Source of the DNA: Sneathiella chungangensis
Lineage (GTDB): Bacteria; Pseudomonadota; Alphaproteobacteria; Sneathiellales; Sneathiellaceae
Direction of reading: 5' to 3'
NCBI RefSeq assembly: GCF_009882935.1
Contig: NZ_WTVA01000003.1
Location: forward strand, 346,715 to 410,714
DNA length: 64,000 bases
In this document: piece by piece, positions 9,239 through 18,654 of the stretch
Numbering within the stretch: position 1 is the stretch's first letter
How the letters are laid out: each line of letters starts with the position of its first letter
Notes under the pieces: model-generated
What the model saw: only the letters and a program-made list of their open reading frames with translations
Database searches by the model: none
Told to the model about the DNA's origin: nothing
Translations under genes and position numbers: made by a program

Positions 9239-10630
9239 ATGTCGGAAAGCTTGAAAACGATCAGCCCGGTGGATGGCAGCCTCTATGTCGAGCGCGCCTA
9301 TACGCCGCCTTCGGAAATCGACGCCATGCTGACGCGGGCCCGCGCCGCGCAGCGGGATTGGCGCAGGAAATCCGTGGCGGAACGGGCCGCGCTACTCGCG
9401 AAATGCGTCGATGGTTTCGTCGCCCGGAAGGACCGGATCGTCGAGGAGCTGGCCTGGCAGATGGGCCGACCGGTGAAATTCGGCGCCGGCGAGGTCGGCG
9501 GCTTCGAGGAGCGGGCGCGGCATATGATTTCCATCGCCGAAGACGCCCTGAAAGAGATTGAAATTCCAAAAAAAGACGGCTTTACCCGCTATATCAAGCG
9601 GGAGCCTGTCGGGGTCGTTTTCACCATCGCCCCCTGGAATTTTCCTTACATGACGGCGGTGAATTCCATCGTTCCGGCGCTGATGGCGGGAAATGCGGTG
9701 ATCCTGAAACATGCGACGCAGACCCATCTCTGCGGCGAGCGAATGGTCGAGAGTTTTGTCGAGGCGGGGCTGCCGAAGGACCTGTTCCAGATTGTCGTCG
9801 CCAGCCACTCGGCGGCGGCGAAAATCATCCAGTCCGATCAGGTGGATTATGTCTGCTTTACCGGCTCGGTTCCGGCGGGCCGCGCCATCGAGGAGGCGGC
9901 GGTCGGTCATTTCCTCGGCGTCGGGTTGGAGCTCGGCGGCAAGGATCCGGCCTATGTGCGGGCCGATGCCGATGTCGCCTATGCCGCGGAAAATCTTGTC
10001 GATGGCGCCATGTTCAATTCCGGTCAGTCCTGCTGCGGGATCGAGCGGATCTATGTCCATGCCGATGTCTATGACGATTTCGTTGAAAAATTCGTCGAGG
10101 TGGTGAAGGCATACAAACTCGGCTCGCCCCTCGATCCGGAAACCACCCTGGGCCCGCTCGTCAATGCGGCGGCGGCGGATTTCGTCCGCGGCCAGGTCGC
10201 CGATGCGGTCAAGGTGGGCGCGAAATCCCTGATCGATCCCAAACTCTTCCCGGCCGACAAGCCCGGCACGCCCTATCTTGCCCCCGATGTCGTCGTCGAT
10301 GTCGATCACGGCATGCGGATCATGACCGAAGAAAGCTTCGGTCCCGTCGTCGGCATCATGAAAGTGGCCTCCGATGAGGAAGCGATCAAATTGATGAACG
10401 ACAGCGAATTCGGCCTGACCGCCTCCGTCTGGACGACGGACGAGGCGGCGGCCATCCGCATCGGCGATCAGGTCGAGACGGGCACCTGGTTCATGAACCG
10501 CTGCGACTATCTTGATCCGGCTCTGGCCTGGACTGGCGTCAAGAATTCGGGGCGTGGCTGCACCCTGTCATCGGTCGGCTATGAAAGCCTGACGCGGCCG
10601 AAATCCTATCATCTCAGAACAGCAATTTAA
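9239..10630 (+). CDS. NAD(P)-dependent aldehyde dehydrogenase
   Basis: A 463-residue ALDH-superfamily enzyme. The cofactor-binding P-W-N-F-P-Y motif is near residue 134, the general-base glutamate is in L-E-L-G-G-K near 230, and the nucleophile is the first cysteine of G-Q-S-C-C near residues 260-265. It oxidises an aldehyde to an acid; its similarity is to the succinate-semialdehyde/short-chain branch, but the substrate is not certain. It is first of a two-gene unit with an iron alcohol dehydrogenase starting 10 bases after its stop, so an alcohol-to-aldehyde-to-acid sequence is likely. The Shine-Dalgarno sequence is weak. Confidence 0.9.
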   Translation: MSESLKTISPVDGSLYVERAYTPPSEIDAMLTRARAAQRDWRRKSVAERAALLAKCVDGFVARKDRIVEELAWQMGRPVKFGAGEVGGFEERARHMISIAEDALKEIEIPKKDGFTRYIKREPVGVVFTIAPWNFPYMTAVNSIVPALMAGNAVILKHATQTHLCGERMVESFVEAGLPKDLFQIVVASHSAAAKIIQSDQVDYVCFTGSVPAGRAIEEAAVGHFLGVGLELGGKDPAYVRADADVAYAAENLVDGAMFNSGQSCCGIERIYVHADVYDDFVEKFVEVVKAYKLGSPLDPETTLGPLVNAAAADFVRGQVADAVKVGAKSLIDPKLFPADKPGTPYLAPDVVVDVDHGMRIMTEESFGPVVGIMKVASDEEAIKLMNDSEFGLTASVWTTDEAAAIRIGDQVETGTWFMNRCDYLDPALAWTGVKNSGRGCTLSSVGYESLTRPKSYHLRTAI

Positions 10631-10640
10631 GGACATATTC

Positions 10641-11822
10641 ATGGCAACAGACGCGAGCGCCCTCATCGGCAACTGGAACTACCCGACAGCGATGCGGTTT
10701 GGCGTCGGTCGCCTCAAAGAGCTTGGGGAAGCCTGCAAGACGCTCGGGATGACGAACCCGTTGTTGATCACCGATCCGGGCCTCGCGGCGCTTCCGATGA
10801 TCGCCGAGGCGAGGGAAGCCTGCAAGAAAGCCGGTATCGGCTGCGGCCTTTTCAGCGATATCAAGGCGAACCCGGTCGGCAAGAATGTCGATGACGGCGT
10901 CGCCGTTTACCGCGCCGGCGGTCATGACGGGGTGATCGCCTTTGGCGGCGGGTCGGGGATCGATGCGGCGAAGGCCGTCGCCGTCATGGCCAACCAGAAG
11001 GAAACCGTCTTCGGCTATATTGCCGGTGGCCGCGACTGGGAGGAGATTCCGGCCGCCGACGTTCCGCCGATCATTGCCATTCCGACAACCTCGGGCACGG
11101 GGTCGGAGGTCGGCCGCGCCTCGATCATCACCGATGAAGCCAATCATGTGAAGCGGATCGTCTTCAATCCGAAGATGATGCCCGCCATGGTCATTGCCGA
11201 TCCGGCACTCACCGTCGGCCTTCCCAAAGTGATTACGGCGGCCACTGGCATGGATGCGCTGTCGCATAATCTGGAAGCGTTCTGTTCGCCGCATTTCCAT
11301 CCGATGGCGGAAGGGATCGCCATCGAGGGCATCCGCCTGGTGAAGGAATATCTGCCGACGGCAACCTTCGAGGGCGGTGATCTCGTCGCCCGCAGCCAGA
11401 TGATGATTTCCTCCTCCATGGGGGCGACGGCGTTTCAGCGGGGCCTTGGCGGCATGCATGCGCTCGCCCATCCGCTGGGGGCGCTCTATGACGCGCATCA
11501 CGGCATGCTGAATGCCATCCTTATGCCCTATGTACTGATCCGCAACCGCGATGTCATCGCCGACCGGCTCGCGCGGCTGTCCGCCTACCTGGGTCTGGCC
11601 AAGCCGTCCTTCGATTCGTTCCTTGGCTGGGTTCTCGATCTGCGCAAGCAGCTCGGGATCCCCAACGATCTGGCGGCGCTCAACATTGATGCGGCGCAAG
11701 CGGCGCTTGTCGGGAAAATGGCCGTCGAGGATCCGTCCTCCGGCGGCAATCCGATTTCCCTCACAGCGGAGGAATACAGCCGTCTCTTTGAAAAGGCGGT
11801 GGCGGGCGATCTGGCGGCATGA
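10641..11822 (+). CDS. Iron-containing alcohol dehydrogenase
   Basis: A 393-residue group III alcohol dehydrogenase. The NAD-binding G-G-G-S-G-I-D-A-A-K segment is near residues 100-109, T-T-S-G-T-G-S-E near 152-159, and metal-binding histidines lie in G-G-M-H-A-L-A-H-P-L-G near residue 270 and in A-H-H-G near 285. The length is normal. AGGA lies 8 bases before the ATG. Paired with the upstream ALDH, it probably supplies that enzyme's aldehyde from an alcohol, or runs in reverse. The substrate is unassigned. Confidence 0.9.
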   Translation: MATDASALIGNWNYPTAMRFGVGRLKELGEACKTLGMTNPLLITDPGLAALPMIAEAREACKKAGIGCGLFSDIKANPVGKNVDDGVAVYRAGGHDGVIAFGGGSGIDAAKAVAVMANQKETVFGYIAGGRDWEEIPAADVPPIIAIPTTSGTGSEVGRASIITDEANHVKRIVFNPKMMPAMVIADPALTVGLPKVITAATGMDALSHNLEAFCSPHFHPMAEGIAIEGIRLVKEYLPTATFEGGDLVARSQMMISSSMGATAFQRGLGGMHALAHPLGALYDAHHGMLNAILMPYVLIRNRDVIADRLARLSAYLGLAKPSFDSFLGWVLDLRKQLGIPNDLAALNIDAAQAALVGKMAVEDPSSGGNPISLTAEEYSRLFEKAVAGDLAA

Positions 11823-11953
11823 TCCTTCCGTCAGCGGTTTTTGTGGAACTCTGCGCGAAAATTGTTGAAATTTTTGGATTTAAGCATCAATTCGTTTCCA
11901 GCCAGATATAATGGAAGCGGCAGGCGGCGAATTCAGTTGAAGGTACAGGCGTT

Positions 11954-13579
11954 TTGGACGGAACCATAGTTCTCATAAATCTGCTGGGAGGGGTCGCCCT
12001 CCTGTTATGGGGCCTGCGCATGGTCAGCACGGGCGTCATGCGCGCCTTCGGCCGCGAACTTGGTTTGTTCCTGAAATTCTGTCTGAAAAACCGCGTGCAG
12101 TCCTTTTTCGGTGGCCTGACCGTAACCATGCTCCTGCAAAGCAGCACGGCGACGGCGCTGCTGACCGCGACATTCGCGGGGCGGGGCCTGCTTCCGGCAA
12201 CGGCGGGGATCGCGATCATTCTCGGCGCCGATGTCGGCACCACCCTTGTCGCCCAGATCCTGAGCTTCGATCTCTCCTTCCTCGCGCCGGTGCTGCTGTT
12301 CGTCGGATTTGTCCGTCATGCAACCGCGGGCGCGACACGGGCCAAGAATCTTGGGCGTATCCTGCTCGGGCTCGGGATGATGCTGACGGCGCTGAAGATG
12401 CTGGCGCTCGCCTCCGAGCCGATCCGCGATTCCTCCGTCTCGCAATTCGTTCTCTCTTCTCTCTCCGGGGAGCCGGTCCTTGTCGTCCTGATCGCGGCGA
12501 TCATCACGCTCGTCGCCCATTCCTCGCTGGCGACGGTGCTGTTCGCGCTGTCGCTATCGCTGACCGGTCATTTTCCGATCGATGTCGCCTATGCGATGGT
12601 ACTCGGCGCCAATCTTGGCGGCGCCGCCCCGCCGATCATGGCGACCTTGAAGGCGGAGAAGGCGGCCCGCCGCGCGCCGCTTGCGAACCTGATCTGCCGT
12701 CTTGTGATTGTCGTCGCGGTCCTTCCCTTCATCGGACTGATCGAACCGCAGCTCGCGGCGTTTGAGGCCGAGCCCGCGCGCCAGATCGTCAATTTCCATA
12801 CGCTGGTCAATCTCGCCTGCGCGCTTGTCTTCCTGCCCTTTGTCGGGCCGCTTGGCCGCCTCACCGAACGGTTGCTACCCGAGGACGCGGAGGAGGACCC
12901 CAACGCGCCGCAACCGCTGTATCTTGACAAGGCCGCGCTTGAAAGCCCGCAACTCGCCATGGCCAATGCGGTGCGGGAAACGCTCCGGATGGGGGATGTA
13001 CTGGAGAAGATGTGCCGCTCCCTCCGTCAGACCTTCGGCGGCAATGATATCCAGATGTTCCGGCAGATCCGCGACGGCAACGACGCGATCAAGGATTTCG
13101 ACGGGGCGATCAAGGGCTACCTGACGAAGCTGGGCCGGGAATCGCTCGACGAGAAGGACGAGATGCGCTGCACGGAAATTCTGAATTTCACGACGGCCAT
13201 CGACCATATCAGCAACATTGTCGTCATGAACATGCTGGAAGTGGTGGAGACCTGCCATAAAAACCAGGTGGCGATTGCCGACGAGGATATCGAGGATGAA
13301 GTCCGGCTGCTCGATATGGTGCTGGTGAATTTGCGCATGTCGTTCAGTGTCCTGATGACGGAAAACGCCAATACGGCGCGCAACCTGATCAAGCGCAAGC
13401 AGGTCTTTCGCGAAGCCGAGCGCAAGGCGGTGAACGAGCATTTGAAAAGACTGCGCAGCGATCGGATGCTGGATCAGGAGGCAAGCGCCATCCATCTGAG
13501 CCTGCTGAGCGATATGCGGCGGATCAATTCGCTGCTGTCGTCAAATGCCTATCTCGTCGCCGGCCAGATCGAACAATAG
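11954..13579 (+). CDS. Na/Pi cotransporter family protein with PhoU-like tail
   Basis: A 541-residue membrane protein that begins with a TTG codon after a GAAGG site. Residues about 1-310 contain roughly eight hydrophobic segments in two inverted halves. The first has the family Q-S-S-T-A motif near residue 61 and the second a related A-H-S-S-L-A near residue 190. Residues about 340-541 are soluble, helical and PhoU-like. The family imports phosphate (or exports it, as YjbB does) with sodium. The lack of a canonical QSS in the second repeat is a small oddity. Downstream, the leftward GDPD gene converges with a 9-base gap. Confidence 0.88.
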   Translation: MDGTIVLINLLGGVALLLWGLRMVSTGVMRAFGRELGLFLKFCLKNRVQSFFGGLTVTMLLQSSTATALLTATFAGRGLLPATAGIAIILGADVGTTLVAQILSFDLSFLAPVLLFVGFVRHATAGATRAKNLGRILLGLGMMLTALKMLALASEPIRDSSVSQFVLSSLSGEPVLVVLIAAIITLVAHSSLATVLFALSLSLTGHFPIDVAYAMVLGANLGGAAPPIMATLKAEKAARRAPLANLICRLVIVVAVLPFIGLIEPQLAAFEAEPARQIVNFHTLVNLACALVFLPFVGPLGRLTERLLPEDAEEDPNAPQPLYLDKAALESPQLAMANAVRETLRMGDVLEKMCRSLRQTFGGNDIQMFRQIRDGNDAIKDFDGAIKGYLTKLGRESLDEKDEMRCTEILNFTTAIDHISNIVVMNMLEVVETCHKNQVAIADEDIEDEVRLLDMVLVNLRMSFSVLMTENANTARNLIKRKQVFREAERKAVNEHLKRLRSDRMLDQEASAIHLSLLSDMRRINSLLSSNAYLVAGQIEQ

Positions 13580-13588
13580 GCGGCGGCG

Positions 13589-14344
13589 TCAGAGATTCAG
13601 GGTCTCGAACATCCGGTCGGGAAAATCCGTGATAATCGCATCGGCGCCCCAGTCGAGAAGCCTTCGCGCCTCCTCCGGGTCATTCACCGTATAGACAAGC
13701 AGGTAATAGCCGGCATCCTTGATGGCCCGGGCATCGGCCGCCGTCAGGTAATGGCGTTCGCAATGCAGCGACGCGCAGCCATAGTCCGCCATCCGCGTCT
13801 GCCAGTCCGGCGGGACGGCGGAGGTAAGGTAGCCGAGCGGCAGCGCCGGGATATGGCGATGAACCTCGATCAGGCATTCCACGGCGAAGGAGGAGATCAG
13901 CAGCGGCAGCTTCGCCGGCCAATCGGCGAGAAGTTCCTTCGCCACTTGCTGCGCCGTCGGAATTTGCCAACCGACCGTCGGCTTGATTTCGAGATTGAGC
14001 CCGAGGTCGAGGCTGCGCAGCGTATCCGTCGCCTCTTTCAGGGTGGGGATCCGCTCGCCGGCGAATTCCGGCGCGAACCAGCGTCCGGCGTCGAGTTTCC
14101 TGACCTCCTCCAGTGTTTTCAGGAGGATCGGCCCGCTGCCGTCGGTGCAGCGCCGGACATCGCTGTCATGCTGGATGACCGCGACATCATCCTTCGTGAC
14201 CGTCACATCGATTTCAACGAAACTTGCGCCGGTTTCGGCGGCCTTGCGGATGGAGGCGAGGGTGTTTTCCGGCGCGAGGCCGCAGGCGCCCCGATGGCCG
14301 ACAATTTTCGGCAGTTTGCGAAAAACCGCGTCGGCGGACATCAT
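13589..14344 (-). CDS. Glycerophosphodiester phosphodiesterase
   Basis: A 251-residue GDPD-family TIM barrel that would cleave glycerophosphodiesters to glycerol-3-phosphate and an alcohol. The catalytic elements are intact: G-H-R-G near residues 16-19, P-E-N-T near 25-28, a metal-binding E-I-D near 42-44 and Q-H-D near 58. No signal peptide is seen, so it is probably cytoplasmic. Its ATG overlaps the TGA of ung (ATGATG), so the two are translationally coupled. It converges with the phosphate cotransporter gene, but no regulatory link is visible. Confidence 0.9.
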   Translation of the reverse strand: MMSADAVFRKLPKIVGHRGACGLAPENTLASIRKAAETGASFVEIDVTVTKDDVAVIQHDSDVRRCTDGSGPILLKTLEEVRKLDAGRWFAPEFAGERIPTLKEATDTLRSLDLGLNLEIKPTVGWQIPTAQQVAKELLADWPAKLPLLISSFAVECLIEVHRHIPALPLGYLTSAVPPDWQTRMADYGCASLHCERHYLTAADARAIKDAGYYLLVYTVNDPEEARRLLDWGADAIITDFPDRMFETLNL

Positions 14345-15030
14345 ACCAATTCTCCCACTGTCCAGTCGATCGGCGTCTGGCCGGTCTGCTTGAGATAATC
14401 ATTCGCCTTCGAAAAATGCCCGTTGCCGATAAAGCCGCGATGGGCAGAGAGGGGGGAGGGATGCGGGCTTTGCAGGACCAGGTGCTTCCCGCGGTCGATG
14501 AAGCTGCCCTTCTTCTGCGCATAGCTGCCCCAGAGCAGGAAAACGATATGCTCGCGTGTCTCGTTGAGGGCGGCGATAGCGGCATCGGTAAACTGTTCCC
14601 ACCCGCGGCCCTGATGCGAACCGGCCTTTGCCTGCTCGACGGTGAGGACGGCGTTCAGGAGCAGCACGCCCTGTTCCGCCCAGCTCATCAGATTGCCATG
14701 GCGCGGGTAGGGCAGGCCGAGATCGCGGTGCAGTTCCTCATATATATTGCGAAGCGACGGCGGGATCCGCACGCCCGGCGGCACCGAGAAGCTGAGCCCG
14801 TGCGCCTGGCCGGGGCCGTGATAGGGGTCCTGCCCGATGATGACCAGCTTGACCTTGTTGAAGGGCGTGCTGTTGAGCGCCGCGAAGATGTTTCCGCCCG
14901 CCGGGAATATCACCTTTCCCGCCGCCTTCTCGTTTAGCAGAAATTGCCTGAGTTCGCGCATATAGGGTTTGTCGAACTCCGGCCGGAGCTGTTCAAGCCA
15001 GCTTTTCTCAAGCTTAGGGTCCGGCCCCAT
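14341..15030 (-). CDS. ung: Uracil-DNA glycosylase
   Basis: A 229-residue family 1 UDG that removes uracil from DNA. The water-activating motif G-Q-D-P-Y-H is near residues 66-71, followed by G-L-S-F-S-V. The DNA-intercalation motif H-P-S-P-L-S is near residue 190, with A-H-R-G-F following. A GGGAA site lies before the ATG. The stop is shared with the downstream GDPD start. Confidence 0.96.
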   Translation of the reverse strand: MGPDPKLEKSWLEQLRPEFDKPYMRELRQFLLNEKAAGKVIFPAGGNIFAALNSTPFNKVKLVIIGQDPYHGPGQAHGLSFSVPPGVRIPPSLRNIYEELHRDLGLPYPRHGNLMSWAEQGVLLLNAVLTVEQAKAGSHQGRGWEQFTDAAIAALNETREHIVFLLWGSYAQKKGSFIDRGKHLVLQSPHPSPLSAHRGFIGNGHFSKANDYLKQTGQTPIDWTVGELV

Positions 15031-15162
15031 CAGTCTGTTCCCTTTTGCGCGTTGCCAAGGACGGCGCGTCCTTCCGATTTTCGAATCTGTTTTATTATGA
15101 ATTTGTTTCTTTGCAAAATAATTATGGTCCCGCCGCGGGAATTCGCGGCCATCGGTCGCGGC

Positions 15163-16128
15163 TCAGCGGCGTTTTCCCTCGGTCAGCTTCTCAAGCGGCG
15201 TCGCCAGCAGGCCCTTGGGCAGCAGGACGACGCTGATCATGAAGGCGATGCCGAGGATCAGGATCCAGTAATCGCCGAAAATCTCCGAGAGCCAGCTTTC
15301 CGCCGTGCGCGTGAGAATGGCGCCGAGAAAGGCCGCGAGCAGCATCTCCTTGCCGCCGATGGCGACCCAGATGAGCGCCTCCGTCGACAGGGTGAAACCG
15401 ATCAGCGTCGGCGAGGCGAAGCCGTCGAGGGTGACGAACAGCGCGCCCGCGAGCCCGGCGATGGCAGCGCTTAAAGAGAAGACCGAAAGGCGGATATTGA
15501 GCACGCTGTAACCGAGCGAGGCGAGACGGTCGGGATGGGTCCGGCAGGCAGTGAGGCGAAGGCCATAGGCGGAATTGAGCAGCGCCGTCGTGCCGAAAAA
15601 GATAACAGCGACAACGATGAGGATGGCGTAAAAGGTCGGCACCCGGTCCCAGAGCTCAAAACTCGCGCCGAAGAAGGTGAGTTTGATCGGCGGCACGTTG
15701 AGAAGGCCGTTATAACCGCCGAGCCCGTACCAGTTATTCATCAGCCGTTCCAGCACCAGCGCGATGGCGAGGGTAATGATGGCGAGATAGGCGCCGCTGA
15801 TCCCGCGCCCCGCGAAGAGGAAATAGCCGAGCGCTAGCGCGAACAGCGCGGCCCCGGCCATCGCGGCGATGAGGCCGAGATAGCTGCTGGTGATATCGGG
15901 CAGGACCATTCCCTTGGTGATCACCGCCATGATATAGCCGCCGATCCCGAAAAACATCGCCTGGCCAAAACAGAGGATGCCGCCATAACCCCAGACGAGG
16001 GAGAGGGAAATCGCCAGCAGGCCGTAGACGAGATATCCGGTCAGCTGCCCGGTCCAGTATCCGCCGATCACCGGCGGCGCGGCGGCCAGCGCGGCGAAGA
16101 TGAGGAGGGCAATCAGGCTATTTCGCAC
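15163..16128 (-). CDS. livM: Branched-chain amino acid/amide-type ABC permease (LivM-like)
   Basis: A 321-residue inner-membrane permease with about ten hydrophobic segments and the LivM-type cytoplasmic coupling region (A-C-R-T-H-P-D-R-L-A-S-L-G near residue 197). It begins with GTG at 16128, overlapping the livH end by 11 bases. It is the last gene of the leftward livG-livF-livH-livM unit. The importer belongs to the HAAT family, whose substrates range from leucine to urea and short amides. Because the partner binding-protein operon encodes an amidase-fold enzyme, a substrate other than branched-chain amino acids is quite possible. Confidence 0.88.
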   Translation of the reverse strand: MRNSLIALLIFAALAAAPPVIGGYWTGQLTGYLVYGLLAISLSLVWGYGGILCFGQAMFFGIGGYIMAVITKGMVLPDITSSYLGLIAAMAGAALFALALGYFLFAGRGISGAYLAIITLAIALVLERLMNNWYGLGGYNGLLNVPPIKLTFFGASFELWDRVPTFYAILIVVAVIFFGTTALLNSAYGLRLTACRTHPDRLASLGYSVLNIRLSVFSLSAAIAGLAGALFVTLDGFASPTLIGFTLSTEALIWVAIGGKEMLLAAFLGAILTRTAESWLSEIFGDYWILILGIAFMISVVLLPKGLLATPLEKLTEGKRR

Positions 16129-16978
16129 GGCGTCCTCCCAATATGCCTTCGGGCTTGAGGCGGATGATCAGGATGGCGAGGATATAGACGGTGATCAGCG
16201 CCGCCACCGGCGAAATCCAGACGGCCAGCAAATTCCCGACGCCGCCGACAACCGCGCCGCCGACCAGTACGCCTGCCAGCGCCCCGGCGCCGCCGACGAG
16301 GATCGAGAGGAAGCCCGGCACCAGATAGCCGAGGCCCATCTGCGGATCGACGCTGATGATCGGCGCGACCAACGCCCCGGCAAGTCCCGCGAGCGCCGTG
16401 CCGATGACGAAGCTCCAGCGGTACATCCGCCGGGTATCGATGCCGAGGGTTGCCGCCGTCGTCGGCCGCGCAATCACGGCGCGCGCCATCAGCCCGAAAT
16501 CGGTGCGGATAAACAGCCAGAAGGTTCCGCCGATGAGAACGGCCGAGACCGCCATCAAAACAAGGCGATAGAGCGGATAGCTGAAGGCGCCGAGGGTCAG
16601 TGTGCCGTCAAGGGGCAGGGTGACACTCTGGGATTCCGGCCCGAAACTCAGCACGATGAGCTGCTTGAGGGCGATCGACAGGCCCCAGGTCGCAAGAATC
16701 GTATCGAGGGGACGGTGATAGATATGGCGGATCAGCGCCGTCTCGATCAGCAGGCCGAGAAATCCGACGACGAGAGGCGCGAGGACAAGGCCGGCGAGAA
16801 AGGGGAGGCCCGCGCCCTGAGCCGCGACCATCACAAAGGCGCCGATCATGAACAGCTCCCCATGCGCCATGTTGATCACGCCCATCATGCCGAACACGAT
16901 CATCAGCCCGAGCGCGACCAGCACGAGGATCAACACGTAGGAAGTCACATCGAGAAATACGGGAAGAAGTTCGCTCAA
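16118..16978 (-). CDS. livH: Branched-chain amino acid/amide-type ABC permease (LivH-like)
   Basis: A 286-residue permease with about eight membrane segments and the LivH signature G-V-I-N-M-A-H-G-E near residue 35. I place the start at a TTG at 16978, preceded by GGGAGG at 5-base spacing. The longer in-frame start at 17020 lies inside the livF coding end and would add a non-homologous leader. It forms the transmembrane heterodimer with LivM. Confidence 0.88.
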   Translation of the reverse strand: MSELLPVFLDVTSYVLILVLVALGLMIVFGMMGVINMAHGELFMIGAFVMVAAQGAGLPFLAGLVLAPLVVGFLGLLIETALIRHIYHRPLDTILATWGLSIALKQLIVLSFGPESQSVTLPLDGTLTLGAFSYPLYRLVLMAVSAVLIGGTFWLFIRTDFGLMARAVIARPTTAATLGIDTRRMYRWSFVIGTALAGLAGALVAPIISVDPQMGLGYLVPGFLSILVGGAGALAGVLVGGAVVGGVGNLLAVWISPVAALITVYILAILIIRLKPEGILGGRRAK

Positions 16979-16988
16979 TCCAGCCTCC

Positions 16989-17690
16989 CTATACCGACAG
17001 ATACCGATGCAACAGCGCATCGTCGCGGCGGAGCGTCGCGATATCGCAGCTTTCGCGGATCGCGCCGTTTTCCATGAACATCACCTGATCGGCGAGAATG
17101 CGGACCATCTCGACATTCTGTTCGACGACCAGGATGCTGAGCCCGGTTTCGCGGGCGATTTTCGCAAGCTGCAGGCCAATCTCCTGGACGATGCTCGGCT
17201 GGATGCCCTCCGTCGGTTCGTCGAGGAGGAGCAGCTTCGGTCCGGCGATCAGGGCGCGGGCAATCGCCAGAATCTGCTGCTGCCCGCCCGAGAAGGTCCC
17301 GGCGCGCTGTGTCTCCCGCTCCTTCAGGATCGGGAACCAGCCGTAGATTTTATCGAAGGGAAGGGCGGTCGCCGCGTCATGGCCCATCAGGCTGAGGCGA
17401 AGATTGTCGCGCACCGTGAAATCGTCGAAGATCTCACGCCCCTGCGGCACATAGCCGATCCCGGCGCGGGAAATCAGATGCGTCGGCCGTGTCTCGATCG
17501 ACGCGCCGTCGAAGTTGATCCGGCCCGACTGCGCCCGGATCAGCCCCATGATGGTTTTGAGCAGCGTCGTCTTGCCCATGCCGTTCCGCCCCATGAGGGC
17601 GGTGACCTGCCCTTTCGCGATCCGGCAGGAGACATCGCGCAGCACCAGCGCCTCACCATAGCCCGCCGAAAGCCCCGTGATCTCAAGCAT
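16989..17690 (-). CDS. livF: ABC transporter ATP-binding protein (LivF-like)
   Basis: A 233-residue ATPase. Walker A is G-R-N-G-M-G-K-T-T near residues 35-43, the ABC signature is F-S-G-G-Q-Q-Q near 133, and Walker B is L-L-L-D-E-P near 155. It is shorter at the C-terminus than LivG, as is normal for LivF. The start at 17690 overlaps the livG stop by eight bases (ATGCTTGA), which argues against the longer ATG at 17753. It works with LivG to energise uptake. Confidence 0.92.
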   Translation of the reverse strand: MLEITGLSAGYGEALVLRDVSCRIAKGQVTALMGRNGMGKTTLLKTIMGLIRAQSGRINFDGASIETRPTHLISRAGIGYVPQGREIFDDFTVRDNLRLSLMGHDAATALPFDKIYGWFPILKERETQRAGTFSGGQQQILAIARALIAGPKLLLLDEPTEGIQPSIVQEIGLQLAKIARETGLSILVVEQNVEMVRILADQVMFMENGAIRESCDIATLRRDDALLHRYLSV

Positions 17691-18402
17691 CGACGGTTTC
17701 CTCCGCGGTGCCGAAATAGAGTGCTTTGACGTCCGCATCGTTCCGGATTTCACTGAAATTACCGGATTTTAGTATCTTTCCCTTCGACATCACATGAACC
17801 GGACAGGCAAGATGTTCGATAAATCCCATGTCATGCTCAATGACCAGCACGGTCAGGCCGCGATCCCGGTTGATGCGATGGATCAGTTCCGCGGTTGCGC
17901 GGGTCTCCGGCGCGGTCATCCCGGCGGTTGGTTCGTCAAGGAGGATCAGCGCGGGTGCCTGCGCCAGCAGAAGACCGATCTCCAGCCACTGCTTCTGGCC
18001 ATGGGCGAGCTCTCCGGCCAGGGTATCGGCCTGATCTTCGAGATGGATTTGCGCAAGAATGTCAGCCTGCGCCGTCCGGTCGTTCTGTTTGCGGCTGGCG
18101 ACGATCAGATTTTCGCGCACCGTCAACTCGTCGAAGATGGCCGGAACCTGGAACTTGCGTCCGATGCCGAGGCGGGCAATCTCATGGGGCGGGCGGCCGG
18201 TGATATTCACCCCTGCAAACAGGACCTCACCCGAATCGGGGCGGATCGTACCGGTAATGAGGTTGAACAGCGTTGATTTCCCGCAGCCGTTCGGCCCGAC
18301 CAATGCATTGACGCTGCCCTTCGCGATATCGAGGGAGAAGCCGTCAACGGCGCAGAGGCCACCGAAATTCTTTGTCAGGGATTTCAACTCGAGAAATGAC
18401 AT
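17683..18402 (-). CDS. livG: ABC transporter ATP-binding protein (LivG-like)
   Basis: A 239-residue ATPase, the first gene of the leftward transport unit. Walker A is G-P-N-G-C-G-K-S-T near residues 36-44 and Walker B is L-I-L-L-D-E-P-T near 154. The C-terminal branched-chain-transporter extension ends in E-E-T-V-D-A. It lacks a textbook LSGGQ: the signature position reads L-A-H-G-Q-K-Q, a variant common in this subfamily. The promoter lies in the 252-base gap shared with the divergent binding-protein gene. Confidence 0.92.
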   Translation of the reverse strand: MSFLELKSLTKNFGGLCAVDGFSLDIAKGSVNALVGPNGCGKSTLFNLITGTIRPDSGEVLFAGVNITGRPPHEIARLGIGRKFQVPAIFDELTVRENLIVASRKQNDRTAQADILAQIHLEDQADTLAGELAHGQKQWLEIGLLLAQAPALILLDEPTAGMTAPETRATAELIHRINRDRGLTVLVIEHDMGFIEHLACPVHVMSKGKILKSGNFSEIRNDADVKALYFGTAEETVDA

Positions 18403-18435
18403 GCGACAATCCGGGTGATTCAGGTAATATTATAG

Positions 18436-18485
18436 GTATGCATACAAATGATGAACGTGCACATACAAAGTTTTAATATGTATAC
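18436..18485. promoter_or_regulatory. Clustered operator-like palindromes between livG and binding-protein gene
   Basis: Within the divergent gap (18403-18654) there are three related short sites. GTATGCATAC at 18436-18445 is a perfect 10-base palindrome followed by AAA. GTGCACATACAAA begins at 18457. ATATGTATAC lies at 18476-18485. The repeated GTAT/ATAC half-site resembles GntR- or LacI-type operators. No regulator gene is adjacent, so the binding factor is unknown. Confidence 0.4.
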
Positions 18486-18654
18486 GTTCGAATTTCCCGA
18501 TGAATTCGCCAAAATCCGGTTATTTTCTGAAAGCATAGCGGTAATTATTTGATTCTTCTACTGTAACTGGCATAACCATGCACAATTCATTTTACCGGAC
18601 AACTGTTTTGTCACGCCGCGATACCGGCCTATATATGAAAATGAGGACGACGAG

